Shown here piece by piece: positions 16,365-26,346 of a stretch of DNA of 64,000 bases. The notes beneath the pieces are model-generated. The model was not told where the DNA came from. It was given only the letters and a program-made list of their open reading frames with translations, and did not search any database. The stretch is from the NCBI GenBank assembly GCA_900544025.1, contig UQTM01000007.1, forward strand, positions 1-64,000, given 5' to 3'. The position numbers were made by a program, and so were the translations under genes. The DNA comes from an uncultured Odoribacter sp. (GTDB lineage: Bacteria > Bacteroidota > Bacteroidia > Bacteroidales > Marinifilaceae). Each line of letters starts with the position of its first letter. Position 1 is the first letter of the stretch.

Positions 16365-17411
16365 ATGAAATTGAAGTTATTTGTAATCGTCCTGATTGCT
16401 TTTTGGGGAATATCCTGTAATGGAAAAAAAGAAAGCTATCAGAATATAGTTCGTCCGGTCCGGGTGGTAAAAGTGGAATCCCTGGGAGCGGTAAAGAAAA
16501 TATACACCGGAGTGGTACAGGCGGAAGAATACAGTAAGCTGGCTTTTAAAGTTTCGGGGCCGTTAATCGCCATGAATGTGGAGGCCGGACAGAAAGTGGA
16601 AAAGGGTACTGTGGTTGCCGTGGTCGATCCGCTCGATTATAATTTGCAATATGAAGCGAATAAAGCCGCTTATATCACCGCTAAATCGCAGATGGAGCGG
16701 AATAAAAAATTGCTGGCCATGCAGGCGATTTCTAAGCAGGATTACGAAATAGCGGAAGCGAATTTCATTAAGGCGAAATCGGCTTACGAAACTTCACAGA
16801 ACACGCTGGGAGATACGAAGCTGAAAGCTCCGTTCAGTGGGTTTGTAGAGGAAAAATATGTTGAGAACTACCAGAAGGTACAGCCGGGAGAATCCATTAT
16901 CAAGTTGGTGAATCCCGATAAGCTGGAGGTGGCTTTTATATTGCCCGAAACGGATGTAAGGCTGACCCGGGTGCCGATGAATGTGAGGGTTGAGTTCGAT
17001 ACTTATAAAGGGACCTGGTTTACTGCCGTGGTGAAAGAATTTGTGGATGCTTCCCCGGACGGTAGCGGTATTCCGGTAAAGCTGAAAATCACCGATCCCC
17101 GTTTTTCGAGGGATATATACAATATCTATCCGGGTTTTTCGTGTAAGGTGGTGTTGAGCATCGAACACGATGTAGCCGATAATTATATCGTTCCGTTGAG
17201 TGCTGTGTTTAAGGATTTGAAGACCAATCAGGTTTCCGTATGGCTTTATGAGGCTGCGACAAACACGGTGAAAAGGCAAAGGGTGGAAACGGAAGAGTTG
17301 CTGGGAACCGATAGTGTGATGATTAAATCGGGATTGAAAGACGATGATATGATTGTGGTGGCGGGAGTGTCTTATATCACCGAAGGACAAAAGGTGAAAG
17401 TCCTGAATTAA
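16365..17411 (+). CDS. RND efflux periplasmic adaptor (membrane fusion lipoprotein)
   Basis: The 348-residue protein has a lipoprotein signal with the lipid-modified Cys at 18 (WGISC). The adaptor order follows: barrel-sandwich start (KKIYTGVVQAEEYSKLAFKV), an alpha-helical hairpin at about 85-150, return strand (LKAPFSGFVEEKYVENYQKV), beta-barrel, and a membrane-proximal domain ending VAGVSYITEGQKVKVL. It bridges the inner-membrane pump and outer-membrane channel. It is the first gene of a three-gene operon with the pump 23 bp downstream. The exported compound is unknown. Confidence 0.94.
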   Translation: MKLKLFVIVLIAFWGISCNGKKESYQNIVRPVRVVKVESLGAVKKIYTGVVQAEEYSKLAFKVSGPLIAMNVEAGQKVEKGTVVAVVDPLDYNLQYEANKAAYITAKSQMERNKKLLAMQAISKQDYEIAEANFIKAKSAYETSQNTLGDTKLKAPFSGFVEEKYVENYQKVQPGESIIKLVNPDKLEVAFILPETDVRLTRVPMNVRVEFDTYKGTWFTAVVKEFVDASPDGSGIPVKLKITDPRFSRDIYNIYPGFSCKVVLSIEHDVADNYIVPLSAVFKDLKTNQVSVWLYEAATNTVKRQRVETEELLGTDSVMIKSGLKDDDMIVVAGVSYITEGQKVKVLN

Positions 17412-17434
17412 TATGGTATTGAAAATCTGAAGAT

Positions 17435-20400
17435 ATGAATATAGCAAAGTATTCACTGGATAACCCGAAAGTCATTTATTTCTTTTTGGCGATCATGCTG
17501 ATTGGCGGGGTGCTCTCATTCGAATCGCTGGGGAAGAAAGAGGATTCCCCGTTTGTCATTAAAACAGCCGTATTGATTACTAAATATCCCGGAGCTTCCC
17601 CGCAGGAGGTGGAAGAATTGATTACCGAGCCGATCGAAAGAGAGATTCAGACCATGCGGCGGGTACATAAGATTAAATCGGAATCTTATTACGGCATGTC
17701 GAAAATCAATATCGAGCTGAGTCCGGCTACGCCGCCGGACGAGATGCCGCAGATGTGGGACGAGTTGCGCCGTAAAACGTTGAATATACAACCACAATTG
17801 CCGCAGGGGGCATCGACGATCACCGTATCGGACGATTTTGGGGATGTGTTCGGAATTTATTTCGGATTGCCGGCAGACGAAGGGTTCAGTTATCACGATC
17901 TGCGAGAATGGGGACAAAAAATCAAAACCGATCTGGTGACGATCGAAGGCGTGCAGAAAGTAGCGCTGTTCGGAGAACAGGTGGAGGTGGTGAATGTGTA
18001 TATTTCCATGTCGAAACTAGCGAATTCCGGCATTAACCTGAATACGGTGATACAGACGATTAAATCGCAGAACTCTTTGATCAACACCGGAGAAAAGAGA
18101 GCCGGGAGTATTCAGTTGAAGATTCTGGCAGAAGGAACATATAAGAACCTGAACGATATCCGTAACCAGTTGATCCCGACGGAGACCGGGCAGCAGGTGC
18201 GTTTGGGGGATATTACCGTCATTGAAAAGGGATATCTCGAGCCGCCGGGCACGCTGATCCGGGTGAACGGCAAACGGGCTATCGGAGTGGGAGTTTCTAC
18301 TGCGCCCGATTATGATGTGGTAAAGGCGGGAGAACAGGTGCGTATCAAATTAAGAGAAATCGAAGAACGGATGCCTGTGGGGATCGAGATGGTGACGCTT
18401 TATCCGGAAGATCAGATCGCCAGGGAAGCTAACAACGGGTTTATCCTGAATTTGGTGGAATCGGTGGCGATTGTGATTTTTATCATACTGCTTGTGATGG
18501 GGGTACGTGCTGGGATATTGATCGGCAGTTCGCTGATTTTTTCAATCGGCGGTACATTACTGATTATGCTGTTTATCGGTGTGGGATTGAACCGTACTTC
18601 TTTGGCCGCTTTTATCATCGCTATGGGGATGCTGGTGGATAATGCCATTGTCGTGACCGATAATGCCCAGATTGCCATAAAAAGAGGGGTACGCCGGCGT
18701 CAGGCATTGATCGACGGGGCGACTATTCCGCAATGGGGCTTGTTGGGAGCGACCTTAATTGCCATTTTTTCGTTCCTGCCGCTGTATCTGGCTCCCTCAT
18801 CAGTGGCCGAAATGATCAAGCCGTTGTTTATTGTGCTGGCGGTGTCGTTGGGATTAAGCTGGATATTGGCTTTGACGCAGACCACTGTGTTTGGAAATTT
18901 TATTTTGAAAGACCAGAGGGATACTTCCGGGAAAGATCCCTATGATACGAAATGGTATAATAAGTTCGGAAAGATTCTTTGCACGCTGATCCGCTACAAA
19001 GTGATTACCTTATTGGTGATGGTCGGATTGTTTGTGTTGTCGCTGGTCGTGATGGGGCTGATGCCCCAGAATTTCTTTCCGAGCATGGACAAGCCTTATT
19101 TCCGTGCCGATTGTTTCCTGCCGGAAGCTTATAGTATCCGGGAAACCGAGCGGGATATGGACGAGATACAGAAATTCCTGTCGCAACAGGAAGAGGTGGT
19201 GAATGTTTCGGCCACTTACGGTTCGTCCCCTCTGCGTTATTATCTGGCAAGTACCTCGTTCGGGCCGAAATCGAACTTTGCCAATTTGCTGGTGGAAGTG
19301 AAGGATAAAAAATATACGGCGGATGTGGAAGACCGTTTGAATGAATATGTCCGGGAGAATTATCCGAATATATTGATCCGTTCCTCTTTGTTTAAACTAT
19401 CGCCTGCCGTAGAAGCCAATATAGAAATCGGTTTTATCGGGGAAAATATCGATACGCTGACCACTTTGACCGAACGGGCGATGACCATCATGCGGGATTG
19501 TGATATGGTGACCGATGTCCGTAGCAGCTGGGGGAATAAAGTGCCGGTGTGGGAACCTGCTTTTTCGCAGGAACGCGGGCAAAGGCTGGGAATCACCCGG
19601 CAAGCTGTGGCTTATGCTTTAAAGATTGCAACCAATGGCTTATCGTTGGGGGATTACCGGGAAAAAGACCAGTTTATGCCGATTTTATTGAAAGAGGAGA
19701 ATTTGGATGTATCGAGTTTGGATAATATGAAGACTTTACCCGTGTTTTCACCTTCGGGATTTGCTGTGCCCTTATCGCAGGTAGTGGATAGTTTTGCCTT
19801 TGATTATAACTACAATGTAATTAAACGCTATAACCGGGAAAGGGTGATGATGGCACAATGCGATGCCCGGAGGGGTGCGAACGCTATGGCCGCTTTTTCG
19901 CAAGTGTGGACGGCGGTAAAAGACATGGATTTACCTCAGGGATACCGGATAAAAATATTCGGGGAAGACGAGAGCCAGGTGGAATCCAATCAGGCTTTGG
20001 GAGAAAATATGCCATTGACTTTCATCTTAATATTTATCGTATTGCTCTTCCTGTTTAAAACCTACCGGAAGCCGACCATCATATTGCTGATGGTGCCCCT
20101 GATTTTTATCGGAGTGGTGTTCGGATTGCTGATTACCGGAAAGATGCTTGATTTTTTTGCGATACTGGGTGTGTTGGGATTAGTGGGGATGAACATTAAG
20201 AATGCGATTGTCTTGGTGGATCAGATCGGTATAGAGGAGGCCAAAGGATTACCCCGGCTGGAAGCGATCATTCAGGCGACTAAATCGAGAATCGTACCTG
20301 TGGCTATGGCTTCGGGAACGACCATATTGGGTATGCTGCCTTTGTTGTTCGATGCCATGTTCGGCGGTATGGCGGCTTGTATCATGGGGGGCTTACTGGT

Positions 20401-20497
20401 GGCGAGTTTGCTGACAATTTTTGTATTGCCTGTGACTTACAGCTTGTTATTTAAGGTGAAGGCGGACGAAATGCCGGAGCCGGGAAATGAAGAATAA
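17435..20497 (+). CDS. RND efflux pump, inner-membrane permease (AcrB/HAE1-like)
   Basis: The 1020-residue length and twelve-helix layout with two large periplasmic loops are those of AcrB-type pumps. The transmembrane proton-relay motif reads GMLVDNAIVVTDN, keeping the first Asp (about residue 401) but with Asn in place of the second Asp seen in E. coli AcrB. The partner Lys is kept in GMNIKNAIVLVDQ. Asn at that site is frequent in divergent RND families, so a working pump is still likely. The gene sits between its adaptor (16365-17411) and its outer-membrane channel (20538-21815). Substrate specificity cannot be read from sequence. Confidence 0.95.
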   Translation: MNIAKYSLDNPKVIYFFLAIMLIGGVLSFESLGKKEDSPFVIKTAVLITKYPGASPQEVEELITEPIEREIQTMRRVHKIKSESYYGMSKINIELSPATPPDEMPQMWDELRRKTLNIQPQLPQGASTITVSDDFGDVFGIYFGLPADEGFSYHDLREWGQKIKTDLVTIEGVQKVALFGEQVEVVNVYISMSKLANSGINLNTVIQTIKSQNSLINTGEKRAGSIQLKILAEGTYKNLNDIRNQLIPTETGQQVRLGDITVIEKGYLEPPGTLIRVNGKRAIGVGVSTAPDYDVVKAGEQVRIKLREIEERMPVGIEMVTLYPEDQIAREANNGFILNLVESVAIVIFIILLVMGVRAGILIGSSLIFSIGGTLLIMLFIGVGLNRTSLAAFIIAMGMLVDNAIVVTDNAQIAIKRGVRRRQALIDGATIPQWGLLGATLIAIFSFLPLYLAPSSVAEMIKPLFIVLAVSLGLSWILALTQTTVFGNFILKDQRDTSGKDPYDTKWYNKFGKILCTLIRYKVITLLVMVGLFVLSLVVMGLMPQNFFPSMDKPYFRADCFLPEAYSIRETERDMDEIQKFLSQQEEVVNVSATYGSSPLRYYLASTSFGPKSNFANLLVEVKDKKYTADVEDRLNEYVRENYPNILIRSSLFKLSPAVEANIEIGFIGENIDTLTTLTERAMTIMRDCDMVTDVRSSWGNKVPVWEPAFSQERGQRLGITRQAVAYALKIATNGLSLGDYREKDQFMPILLKEENLDVSSLDNMKTLPVFSPSGFAVPLSQVVDSFAFDYNYNVIKRYNRERVMMAQCDARRGANAMAAFSQVWTAVKDMDLPQGYRIKIFGEDESQVESNQALGENMPLTFILIFIVLLFLFKTYRKPTIILLMVPLIFIGVVFGLLITGKMLDFFAILGVLGLVGMNIKNAIVLVDQIGIEEAKGLPRLEAIIQATKSRIVPVAMASGTTILGMLPLLFDAMFGGMAACIMGGLLVASLLTIFVLPVTYSLLFKVKADEMPEPGNEE

Positions 20498-20537
20498 ACC
20501 GGTTAGAATTGGAAAACATTGGAATAAATAAAAAAAT

Positions 20538-21815
20538 ATGAGAAATATATACCTGACTTTGTTCGTAAGCCTATGGGCGGGGCTGGCAAGTGCACAGCCG
20601 TTATCGGTGGCAGAATACCGGATGAAAGTATTGAATTACAACCAGGATATAAAGACTTCGCAGGAAGCAGTGAAATCGGCATTGTATTCATTGAAAGGCA
20701 TAAAAACCGGATTTTTTCCGAAATTGGATGTTACCGGAAATTATTCCTATCAGATAGAGTCATTGGAATTTTTTCCGGGCACCGACCTGAAACACGACAA
20801 CTACGGGGTAGAGGCCGGATTGGTACAGAATATATATTCCGGCAGTGTTGTCCGTAAGCAATACGATGCGGCGAAATTACAGCATGTCATTGCTCAATTG
20901 GGGGTGGAGTACACCGTGGATAACCTGATTTATGCCGCCGATGTAAATTATTGGACGGTGGTGGCGAACCGTGACCTTTATCAGGTATCGCAACGATTTG
21001 TGGATATTGTCGGTGAACTGTACGGGATTGTAAACAAGCGATTTGAGGAGGGGGCTATCAGTAAAACCGATGTACTGATGGTGCAAAATCGTTTAAAAGA
21101 AGCTGAATTGCAACAGAATACCAATGCCATGAATTATAAAACCGCTATGCAATCCCTGAATATCATGATGGGGGGGGAGGCTACGGCTGAAGTGGCGTTA
21201 AGCGATTCCATTCAACAGGAGATACAACTGCCGGAACAACTCGATTTGGAAAAAGCCCTTGAAAAAAGAGCGGACTATCAGACTGCTTTGATGAATATCC
21301 AACTGGCTAAATTGCAAACCGGAATGGTAAAATCTAAATATTTGCCCCAACTGGCAGTGGGAATTAAAGAAAAGTACGGGACGACTTTAATCAATATCGA
21401 CGGATCTGCCAATTTTTCGACAATCGCTTATGCACAATTGAATATTCCGGTATTTCATTGGGGGGAACGCCGGCAGAATGTAAGGGTAAGCCAGACGCAG
21501 GAGGAAATCAAAGAACTGGAACGTAGTAAATTACGGGATCGGGTAAACCAGGAGCTGAATAAGGCGTGGACGAATGTCACCGAAATTGCTAAAAAATTGG
21601 ATATTGTGTACTCTTCATTGGATATTGCCAAAAATACGTTGATATTAAACACTTTTAGCTATAATGAAGGTAGATTGCCGATTTTGGATGTGCTGTCTGC
21701 ACAGGTGAGCTGGTTACAGGCTTATACGAATGTAGTCTCTGTAAATTACCAATATAAGGTGGCTTTGGCAGAATATGTAAAAGCTTTGGGAGATGCCCGA
21801 GTGGAAGGAGAGTAG
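20538..21815 (+). CDS. TolC-type outer-membrane efflux protein
   Basis: The 425-residue protein has a cleavable signal peptide (about 1-19, ending ASA) without a lipobox Cys. Two similar outer membrane efflux repeats follow: a first near 20-210 and a second near 225-420, each rich in long coiled helices and ending in patterns such as VNYWTVVANRDLYQVSQRF and LSYNEGRLPILDVLSAQ-like segments. Trimeric channels of this family span the outer membrane and periplasm. It ends the RND operon, 40 bp after the pump gene. No clear hairpin terminator was seen between it and the convergent antiporter gene. Confidence 0.93.
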   Translation: MRNIYLTLFVSLWAGLASAQPLSVAEYRMKVLNYNQDIKTSQEAVKSALYSLKGIKTGFFPKLDVTGNYSYQIESLEFFPGTDLKHDNYGVEAGLVQNIYSGSVVRKQYDAAKLQHVIAQLGVEYTVDNLIYAADVNYWTVVANRDLYQVSQRFVDIVGELYGIVNKRFEEGAISKTDVLMVQNRLKEAELQQNTNAMNYKTAMQSLNIMMGGEATAEVALSDSIQQEIQLPEQLDLEKALEKRADYQTALMNIQLAKLQTGMVKSKYLPQLAVGIKEKYGTTLINIDGSANFSTIAYAQLNIPVFHWGERRQNVRVSQTQEEIKELERSKLRDRVNQELNKAWTNVTEIAKKLDIVYSSLDIAKNTLILNTFSYNEGRLPILDVLSAQVSWLQAYTNVVSVNYQYKVALAEYVKALGDARVEGE

Positions 21816-22049
21816 GGAAAGGAAAATGAATTACCTGATATTTTTATTTAAAGCGCATCTTCTGTTAAAAAGGATGATGCAATTTGTATTTAGAAAATTC
21901 CGGCTGTTATAAATATCCGAAAAGCTGTTTTTAATCTTTGTTTATAAGGCAAAAGACGGTGTTGGGATTAGGAGAGAATGGAAAGTGTTTTTATCTATTT
22001 TATCTAAAGTGTTGATTTACATATAATTGCCTGTCTGAAAATGACTTTG

Positions 22050-23336
22050 TTAGGAATATTTCCGGGGATAACGGAACAAGATCGCCAATAAAGCGATGAA
22101 ACCTAAAAGCATCGGATAGTATAAATATTGAATGATAGACAAAGGAGACAGTGAAGCCAGTCCCGCTGCAATCAGAATCTGTGCCCCATAGGGTATAAGT
22201 CCCTGTACAAAACACGAGAACGTGTCGAGAATACTTGCGGATTTACGCAGGTCGATGCCGAAACGTGTTGCTATGTCCTTGGCAATAGGTCCTGTCGTAA
22301 TGATCGCTATCGTATTGTTGGCCGTACAGAGATTCGCCAGGCACACTAATCCGGCGATACTGAGTTCTCCGGCCCGTTTTGAATTGACATGCCGGGTAAG
22401 CCTTTCAATGATATAATCCATTCCGCCGTTATACCGGATCAGTTCGAGCATTCCGCCTGCTAACAACGTGATAATAATTAATTCGCCCATGTCGGTTATA
22501 CCTGTACCCATTGCAGCGAAATAACCGAAGAAATCGAATCCACTCGTTAAAATACCGATGATTCCCGTGACGACAAGTCCTAAAAAAAGAACCAACATTA
22601 CATTTATTCCGGCTAAAGCCGTTCCTAAAACGACCAGATAAGGAATGACTTTTACCCATTCGATGGAGCCGATTTGCGAAGGCGCCTGCACTTGTATGCC
22701 TGCAAATATATAATATATCAGCATGAGTACGGCAGCGGGCATAACGATCAGACTATTGACTTTAAACTTATCCTGCATTTTACAGCCTTGCGTTTTGGTT
22801 GCTGCAATGGTGGTATCGGAAATAAACGACAGATTATCGCCGAAGAACGCTCCTCCGACTACAATGGCAACCATAAAAGGCATGGCTACGGCTGTTTTGT
22901 CGGCAATTCCCACGGCGACCGGAGTAAGGGCGACGATCGTCCCCACCGAAGTGCCGATCGATAAAGAGATAAAACAAGCAGCTAAAAACATACCTGCCAG
23001 CAAAAGATTGTCGGGAAGAATATGCAGGGTCAGATTCACCGTCGCATCGATAGCTCCCATCGCTTTCGCGGATTGGGCAAAAGCTCCCGCTAAAATGAAA
23101 ATCCAGATCATCAGCAGGATATTTTTGTTGCCTGCACCACCGGAAAAAAGAGAAACCCGTTTGTTCAGGGAAAGGCCGCGAGTCATGGCAATGGCAGCTA
23201 CAGAAGAAATGACAAAAGCCACCGTGATAGGCACTTTATAAAAATCATTGACGATGATAGAAGTCACCAGATAAACGCCAAGAAAAATAAATAAAGGGAC
23301 CAGTGCCCGGATCGAGGGCTTTGTTGTATTTTCCAT
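22050..23336 (-). CDS. nhaC: NhaC-family Na+/H+ antiporter or related carrier
   Basis: The 428-residue protein is nearly all hydrophobic, with about eleven membrane segments. The family's conserved core is visible in the SIGTSVGTIVALTPVAVGIAD region and in GGAFFGDNLSFISDTTIAAT. NhaC proteins exchange Na+ for H+, but related members transport amino or organic acids. The gene follows the KamA-type gene on the same strand after 97 bp, with its own promoter in the gap. Substrate choice between ions and amino acids is open. The start ATG at 23336 is well placed behind that promoter. Confidence 0.88.
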   Translation of the reverse strand: MENTTKPSIRALVPLFIFLGVYLVTSIIVNDFYKVPITVAFVISSVAAIAMTRGLSLNKRVSLFSGGAGNKNILLMIWIFILAGAFAQSAKAMGAIDATVNLTLHILPDNLLLAGMFLAACFISLSIGTSVGTIVALTPVAVGIADKTAVAMPFMVAIVVGGAFFGDNLSFISDTTIAATKTQGCKMQDKFKVNSLIVMPAAVLMLIYYIFAGIQVQAPSQIGSIEWVKVIPYLVVLGTALAGINVMLVLFLGLVVTGIIGILTSGFDFFGYFAAMGTGITDMGELIIITLLAGGMLELIRYNGGMDYIIERLTRHVNSKRAGELSIAGLVCLANLCTANNTIAIITTGPIAKDIATRFGIDLRKSASILDTFSCFVQGLIPYGAQILIAAGLASLSPLSIIQYLYYPMLLGFIALLAILFRYPRKYS

Positions 23337-23373
23337 GCTATTTGCAGATATATTCGGCTTTATATACGGCTTG

Positions 23374-23404
23374 CAAAGTTAATTGATTTTGTTTAATAAT
23401 CAAT
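23374..23404 (-). promoter_or_regulatory. Promoter with overlapping inverted repeat for the NhaC gene
   Basis: On the minus strand ATTG and TAACTTTG are separated by 19 nt, matching the phylum consensus with one mismatch in the upstream box. The arms ATTGATT (23382-23388) and AATCAAT (23398-23404) form an inverted repeat across the spacer and upstream box, where a bound repressor would block RNA polymerase. Confidence 0.65.
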
Positions 23405-23433
23405 CGACTTTGCTTGTATAGAAAGAATGAGAT

Positions 23434-25548
23434 TTAACGGCAAGCCGGATTATTCAGTTCCAAATTGGTCATTTCAGATGTGATTGCAAACGGATAATCC
23501 GGATATTCATAAATGCTAAAGCGGGGTTCGGTAACTCCTGACGAATAGTTCCAGATAGATTGGTACTCCTTAACGTTTTCACCCATCGTTTCCAATTGCC
23601 GGAGATAGGCCGCAATGGATTTATTTTCTACGATATAAATCTCTTTCATTTGATCTATGATCGGACTGTGGCGGCGGCTTGCATCATGGTCGAATTTTAA
23701 TATTCGTTTCCCCTCTGCAGTCATACCGACGGTGGTGAAAGTCATACTTTTCCCGATTGCAGGTAAGTTCAAAACATTCCGGTCAGTAGCGGCAAAAAGC
23801 AGATTGTTTTCTTTGAGAAATGATCTTAATTTTTTACCTAAAGGACGTTCATTGCAAATGATTTCGTCGAGTTCTGCTAACTTGTCCGCAGGCACCTGTC
23901 CGAATATCTTTTCTTCATACTGCTCTTGCAGGGAACGGCTATTGGGGGTAAAAACCGCATAATTTTCACGGAATCCCTTCACCGAAAAAGTATAATAACA
24001 AATAACTCCTACCGAATTTAGGATTTGGCGTAGTTTAGCCGTATGTCCGCGCCGGGAAGCTGCAACCGTATAAACCAGTTGGTTGGTAATAACCCAGCCT
24101 GCGGCAATGATGGCCTCGATGGCCTTTTTGGCTTCGGGGGTAACCTCCAAAGGAGATTGGAAATGAGTTTGTATGATAAATTGCTGAATACCGATCGCAG
24201 AAGCCTTTTCCTTGAATTCTTTAAGGATGGCCACTAATTCGTCGGTGATACGCATGGGCAGGTAGGCAGGCAGGCGGGAACCCAGGCGCACCCGTTGCAA
24301 TTCGGCATACTTTTTTCCTTCCGGGCGTTCCGCATTGGCTTTCTGTTTCCGTAAGGCCATTTTATAAACAGCCTCTAAAATTTTTCGCAAGGTCGCGTTT
24401 TGGCTCATGAAGGCGTCTCCTCCGGTAATCAATATATCCCGAAGTTGGGAATCTTCTTCAAAATAGCGCATCAGGTTACGTAATTTTTTCTCCCAGGTTT
24501 CTTTGGGTTTCAAGGCTTCGAAATCGAAATTCAACCGTTCGCTCTGGAAATCATACATCCGTTGGCAGGATGCACACAGGCCTCCGCAAGCACGTCCCAT
24601 AGAATCGGGAATTAAAATAGCTACTTCCGGATAACGGCGATGTATATTGTGTCCTTCCGGTAAAAGCCAGCCGGCGGCGTTGGGGTGGCCTGACACAACA
24701 ATATCCTCCTTTTCCCAGGCTACGATCTGACCGTAGGTGTCTATTAATTCCGGCGAATAAAGAATATAAGAACGAATGGCTGCATCGTCGTAATCGTCCG
24801 CTCCGGTATTTAATAACGAAAGGTAATAGGGAGTGATGAAAAAGGGCATCCCTTTTTTCCGGGCTTGCGCCAGTAATTGCATCGTTTCCTCTGAAAGCGT
24901 ATTCCCCAAAAAGAAATTTAATTCCGTCGGACTTTTTATCGCCATAGCTAAATGAAAGCGGCTACTGTTCCACCACTCGGAAACAAGAGCATATTTCTCT
25001 TCCTCTGTAGCCCCTTCCGGGAATAGATACTTGGAAGTCGTCGCTTTTTTACGCTCGATCTTTTGTATCAATCCTATAATAATCCGTTCTTTGTTTTTTT
25101 CCCGGATTGCATTGACCGCTTCATCTAATCCGCTGGGCCAGCGAAGCATTTGCCGTTTCAGCAAACTTTTATCCGGACAAGGCCCCATCGGGTCGGTTAA
25201 TATCTTAAACTGATAAAATAAATCGATAAAAAGATCGGGAGACACTGCTTCCGAAAGTTCTTTCCGAAGAAAAGCCCGGAAAAGACGGATCGTATTTACA
25301 GCGAAATTTGTACCCGTGGACAATTCGGACACTTCGACACCGTCGTTTTCAATTAAAAGGTAAAGCCGTTCCTTGGCTTCTTGGGGTGTCGTTTCTGTTC
25401 CCGCTTCCGTAATCCATGCGCATAGACTTTTTTTGAAATGTGTTATATCTTGGCTTTCTTTTGCCATTTTCCCTAACAGAGGAAAAAATTGGTTGAATAA
25501 ATTGTAAAGTTGGGAATTGTCAAATTGTAACACATCTCTTTTGGTCAT
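23434..25548 (-). CDS. KamA-family radical SAM protein, long form (lysine 2,3-aminomutase-like)
   Basis: The 704-residue protein is much longer than typical lysine 2,3-aminomutase (about 420). The radical SAM cluster motif is Cys321, Cys325, Cys328 (CGGLCASC), followed by ITGGDAFMS and other aminomutase-like segments (IQTHFQSPLEVTPEAKKAI). About 300 residues precede the motif; they are largely helical with no domain I recognise. Family members use S-adenosylmethionine, a 4Fe-4S cluster and usually pyridoxal phosphate to move amino groups. Whether this acts on free lysine, another amino acid or a protein is unknown. No lysine-fermentation genes are adjacent apart from a possible carrier (NhaC) just downstream. 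Confidence 0.85.
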   Translation of the reverse strand: MTKRDVLQFDNSQLYNLFNQFFPLLGKMAKESQDITHFKKSLCAWITEAGTETTPQEAKERLYLLIENDGVEVSELSTGTNFAVNTIRLFRAFLRKELSEAVSPDLFIDLFYQFKILTDPMGPCPDKSLLKRQMLRWPSGLDEAVNAIREKNKERIIIGLIQKIERKKATTSKYLFPEGATEEEKYALVSEWWNSSRFHLAMAIKSPTELNFFLGNTLSEETMQLLAQARKKGMPFFITPYYLSLLNTGADDYDDAAIRSYILYSPELIDTYGQIVAWEKEDIVVSGHPNAAGWLLPEGHNIHRRYPEVAILIPDSMGRACGGLCASCQRMYDFQSERLNFDFEALKPKETWEKKLRNLMRYFEEDSQLRDILITGGDAFMSQNATLRKILEAVYKMALRKQKANAERPEGKKYAELQRVRLGSRLPAYLPMRITDELVAILKEFKEKASAIGIQQFIIQTHFQSPLEVTPEAKKAIEAIIAAGWVITNQLVYTVAASRRGHTAKLRQILNSVGVICYYTFSVKGFRENYAVFTPNSRSLQEQYEEKIFGQVPADKLAELDEIICNERPLGKKLRSFLKENNLLFAATDRNVLNLPAIGKSMTFTTVGMTAEGKRILKFDHDASRRHSPIIDQMKEIYIVENKSIAAYLRQLETMGENVKEYQSIWNYSSGVTEPRFSIYEYPDYPFAITSEMTNLELNNPACR

Positions 25549-25596
25549 ACGCCTCTCATTTTTAATAAATTAAACTAATATTCTGTCACTTGTTTA

Positions 25597-25604
25597 CAAA
25601 TATA
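25597..25604 (-). promoter_or_regulatory. -7 box upstream of the KamA-type gene
   Basis: Minus-strand TATATTTG matches the consensus fully, 49 bp before the start codon. No upstream TTTG at standard spacing was found. Confidence 0.5.
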
Positions 25605-25842
25605 ACATTTTTACGCAAAAAATGAAGAAAAGTAGTTTTAAAACATCTTAATAAGTCCTTATATCGCCTGAAATGGATTCTTTTGAGAATAAGGCATAGA
25701 CGAGGGGGCTATTAACAAAAGATTTGAAAAATAGGCTATTTTATTGAATCAATTGGGAGAGTTTAGGTATTTTGATTGTCAATAATTAATTAAACAAGGA
25801 GGATGTTTTTACGCTTCCCTCTTGATTTTTATATTATGTATA

Positions 25843-26331
25843 TTATTTAACGCGTTGAAGTTCTGAATATAATATTTTTGTTTCTCCTGCTCCAGGGAAT
25901 TCTTTTATAGTAAATATTAAAGTTGTGTCTGTGAAATGGTATAAAATAGCACCTGCATATGCGATACTTGGTTTTAAGATAATACCTCCTATTTGTGTTC
26001 GAATATGAATATCTTTATCTTCTGGGGTATTACCTCCAATTTCAACATAAAAAGTTCCTTTTTCAATTAACTCATCCCTTCCACAATCTCTAATACAAAT
26101 TAAACTGCTATCCTTGCCGAAAATGGTGTAATTATTTCTTCCACATTCTTCATAAGTGACATTTTCAATCTTTTTAAATTCCGGATCATATCCTAAACGA
26201 CTGAACTTCCATGTACCGATAACGGCATTAAAAATTTCTTGTTTTGAATACTTTGTACTTAAAGTTGTTGGATCATCTTTTTCGCAAGAGAAAAAAGAAA
26301 ATAACAGAATTAGAGTTATTAATTGTTTCAT
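25843..26331 (-). CDS. Small lipoprotein, second copy of a tandem pair
   Basis: The 162-residue protein starts with a lipoprotein signal whose modified Cys is residue 16 (LLFSFFSC). The mature part has the pattern IFNAVIGTWKFSRLGYDPEF near 35-55, which recalls lipocalin-like domains of Bacteroidetes lipoproteins. A CGRNNYTIF segment and a second Cys pair (CIRDCG) follow; four Cys might form disulfides. It is a paralogue of the gene at 26347-26835 with the same length and lies 15 bp downstream of it, so they are co-transcribed. It is more AT-rich than its neighbours. Function is unknown. Confidence 0.8.
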   Translation of the reverse strand: MKQLITLILLFSFFSCEKDDPTTLSTKYSKQEIFNAVIGTWKFSRLGYDPEFKKIENVTYEECGRNNYTIFGKDSSLICIRDCGRDELIEKGTFYVEIGGNTPEDKDIHIRTQIGGIILKPSIAYAGAILYHFTDTTLIFTIKEFPGAGETKILYSELQRVK

Positions 26332-26346
26332 TCTTTTAGAAAGATA

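Noticed and set aside
16794..17456. 220-codon minus-strand frame across the efflux adaptor gene
   Set aside because: It is antisense to a well-supported adaptor gene and has shadow-like composition.
17435..20497. Asn replacing the second relay Asp as proof of a dead pump
   Set aside because: The Asp-Asn form occurs in many divergent RND pumps and the partner Lys is kept, so loss of function is not supported.
22723..23241. 172-codon plus-strand frame inside the NhaC gene
   Set aside because: It is antisense to a membrane protein and its composition reflects reversed hydrophobic codons.
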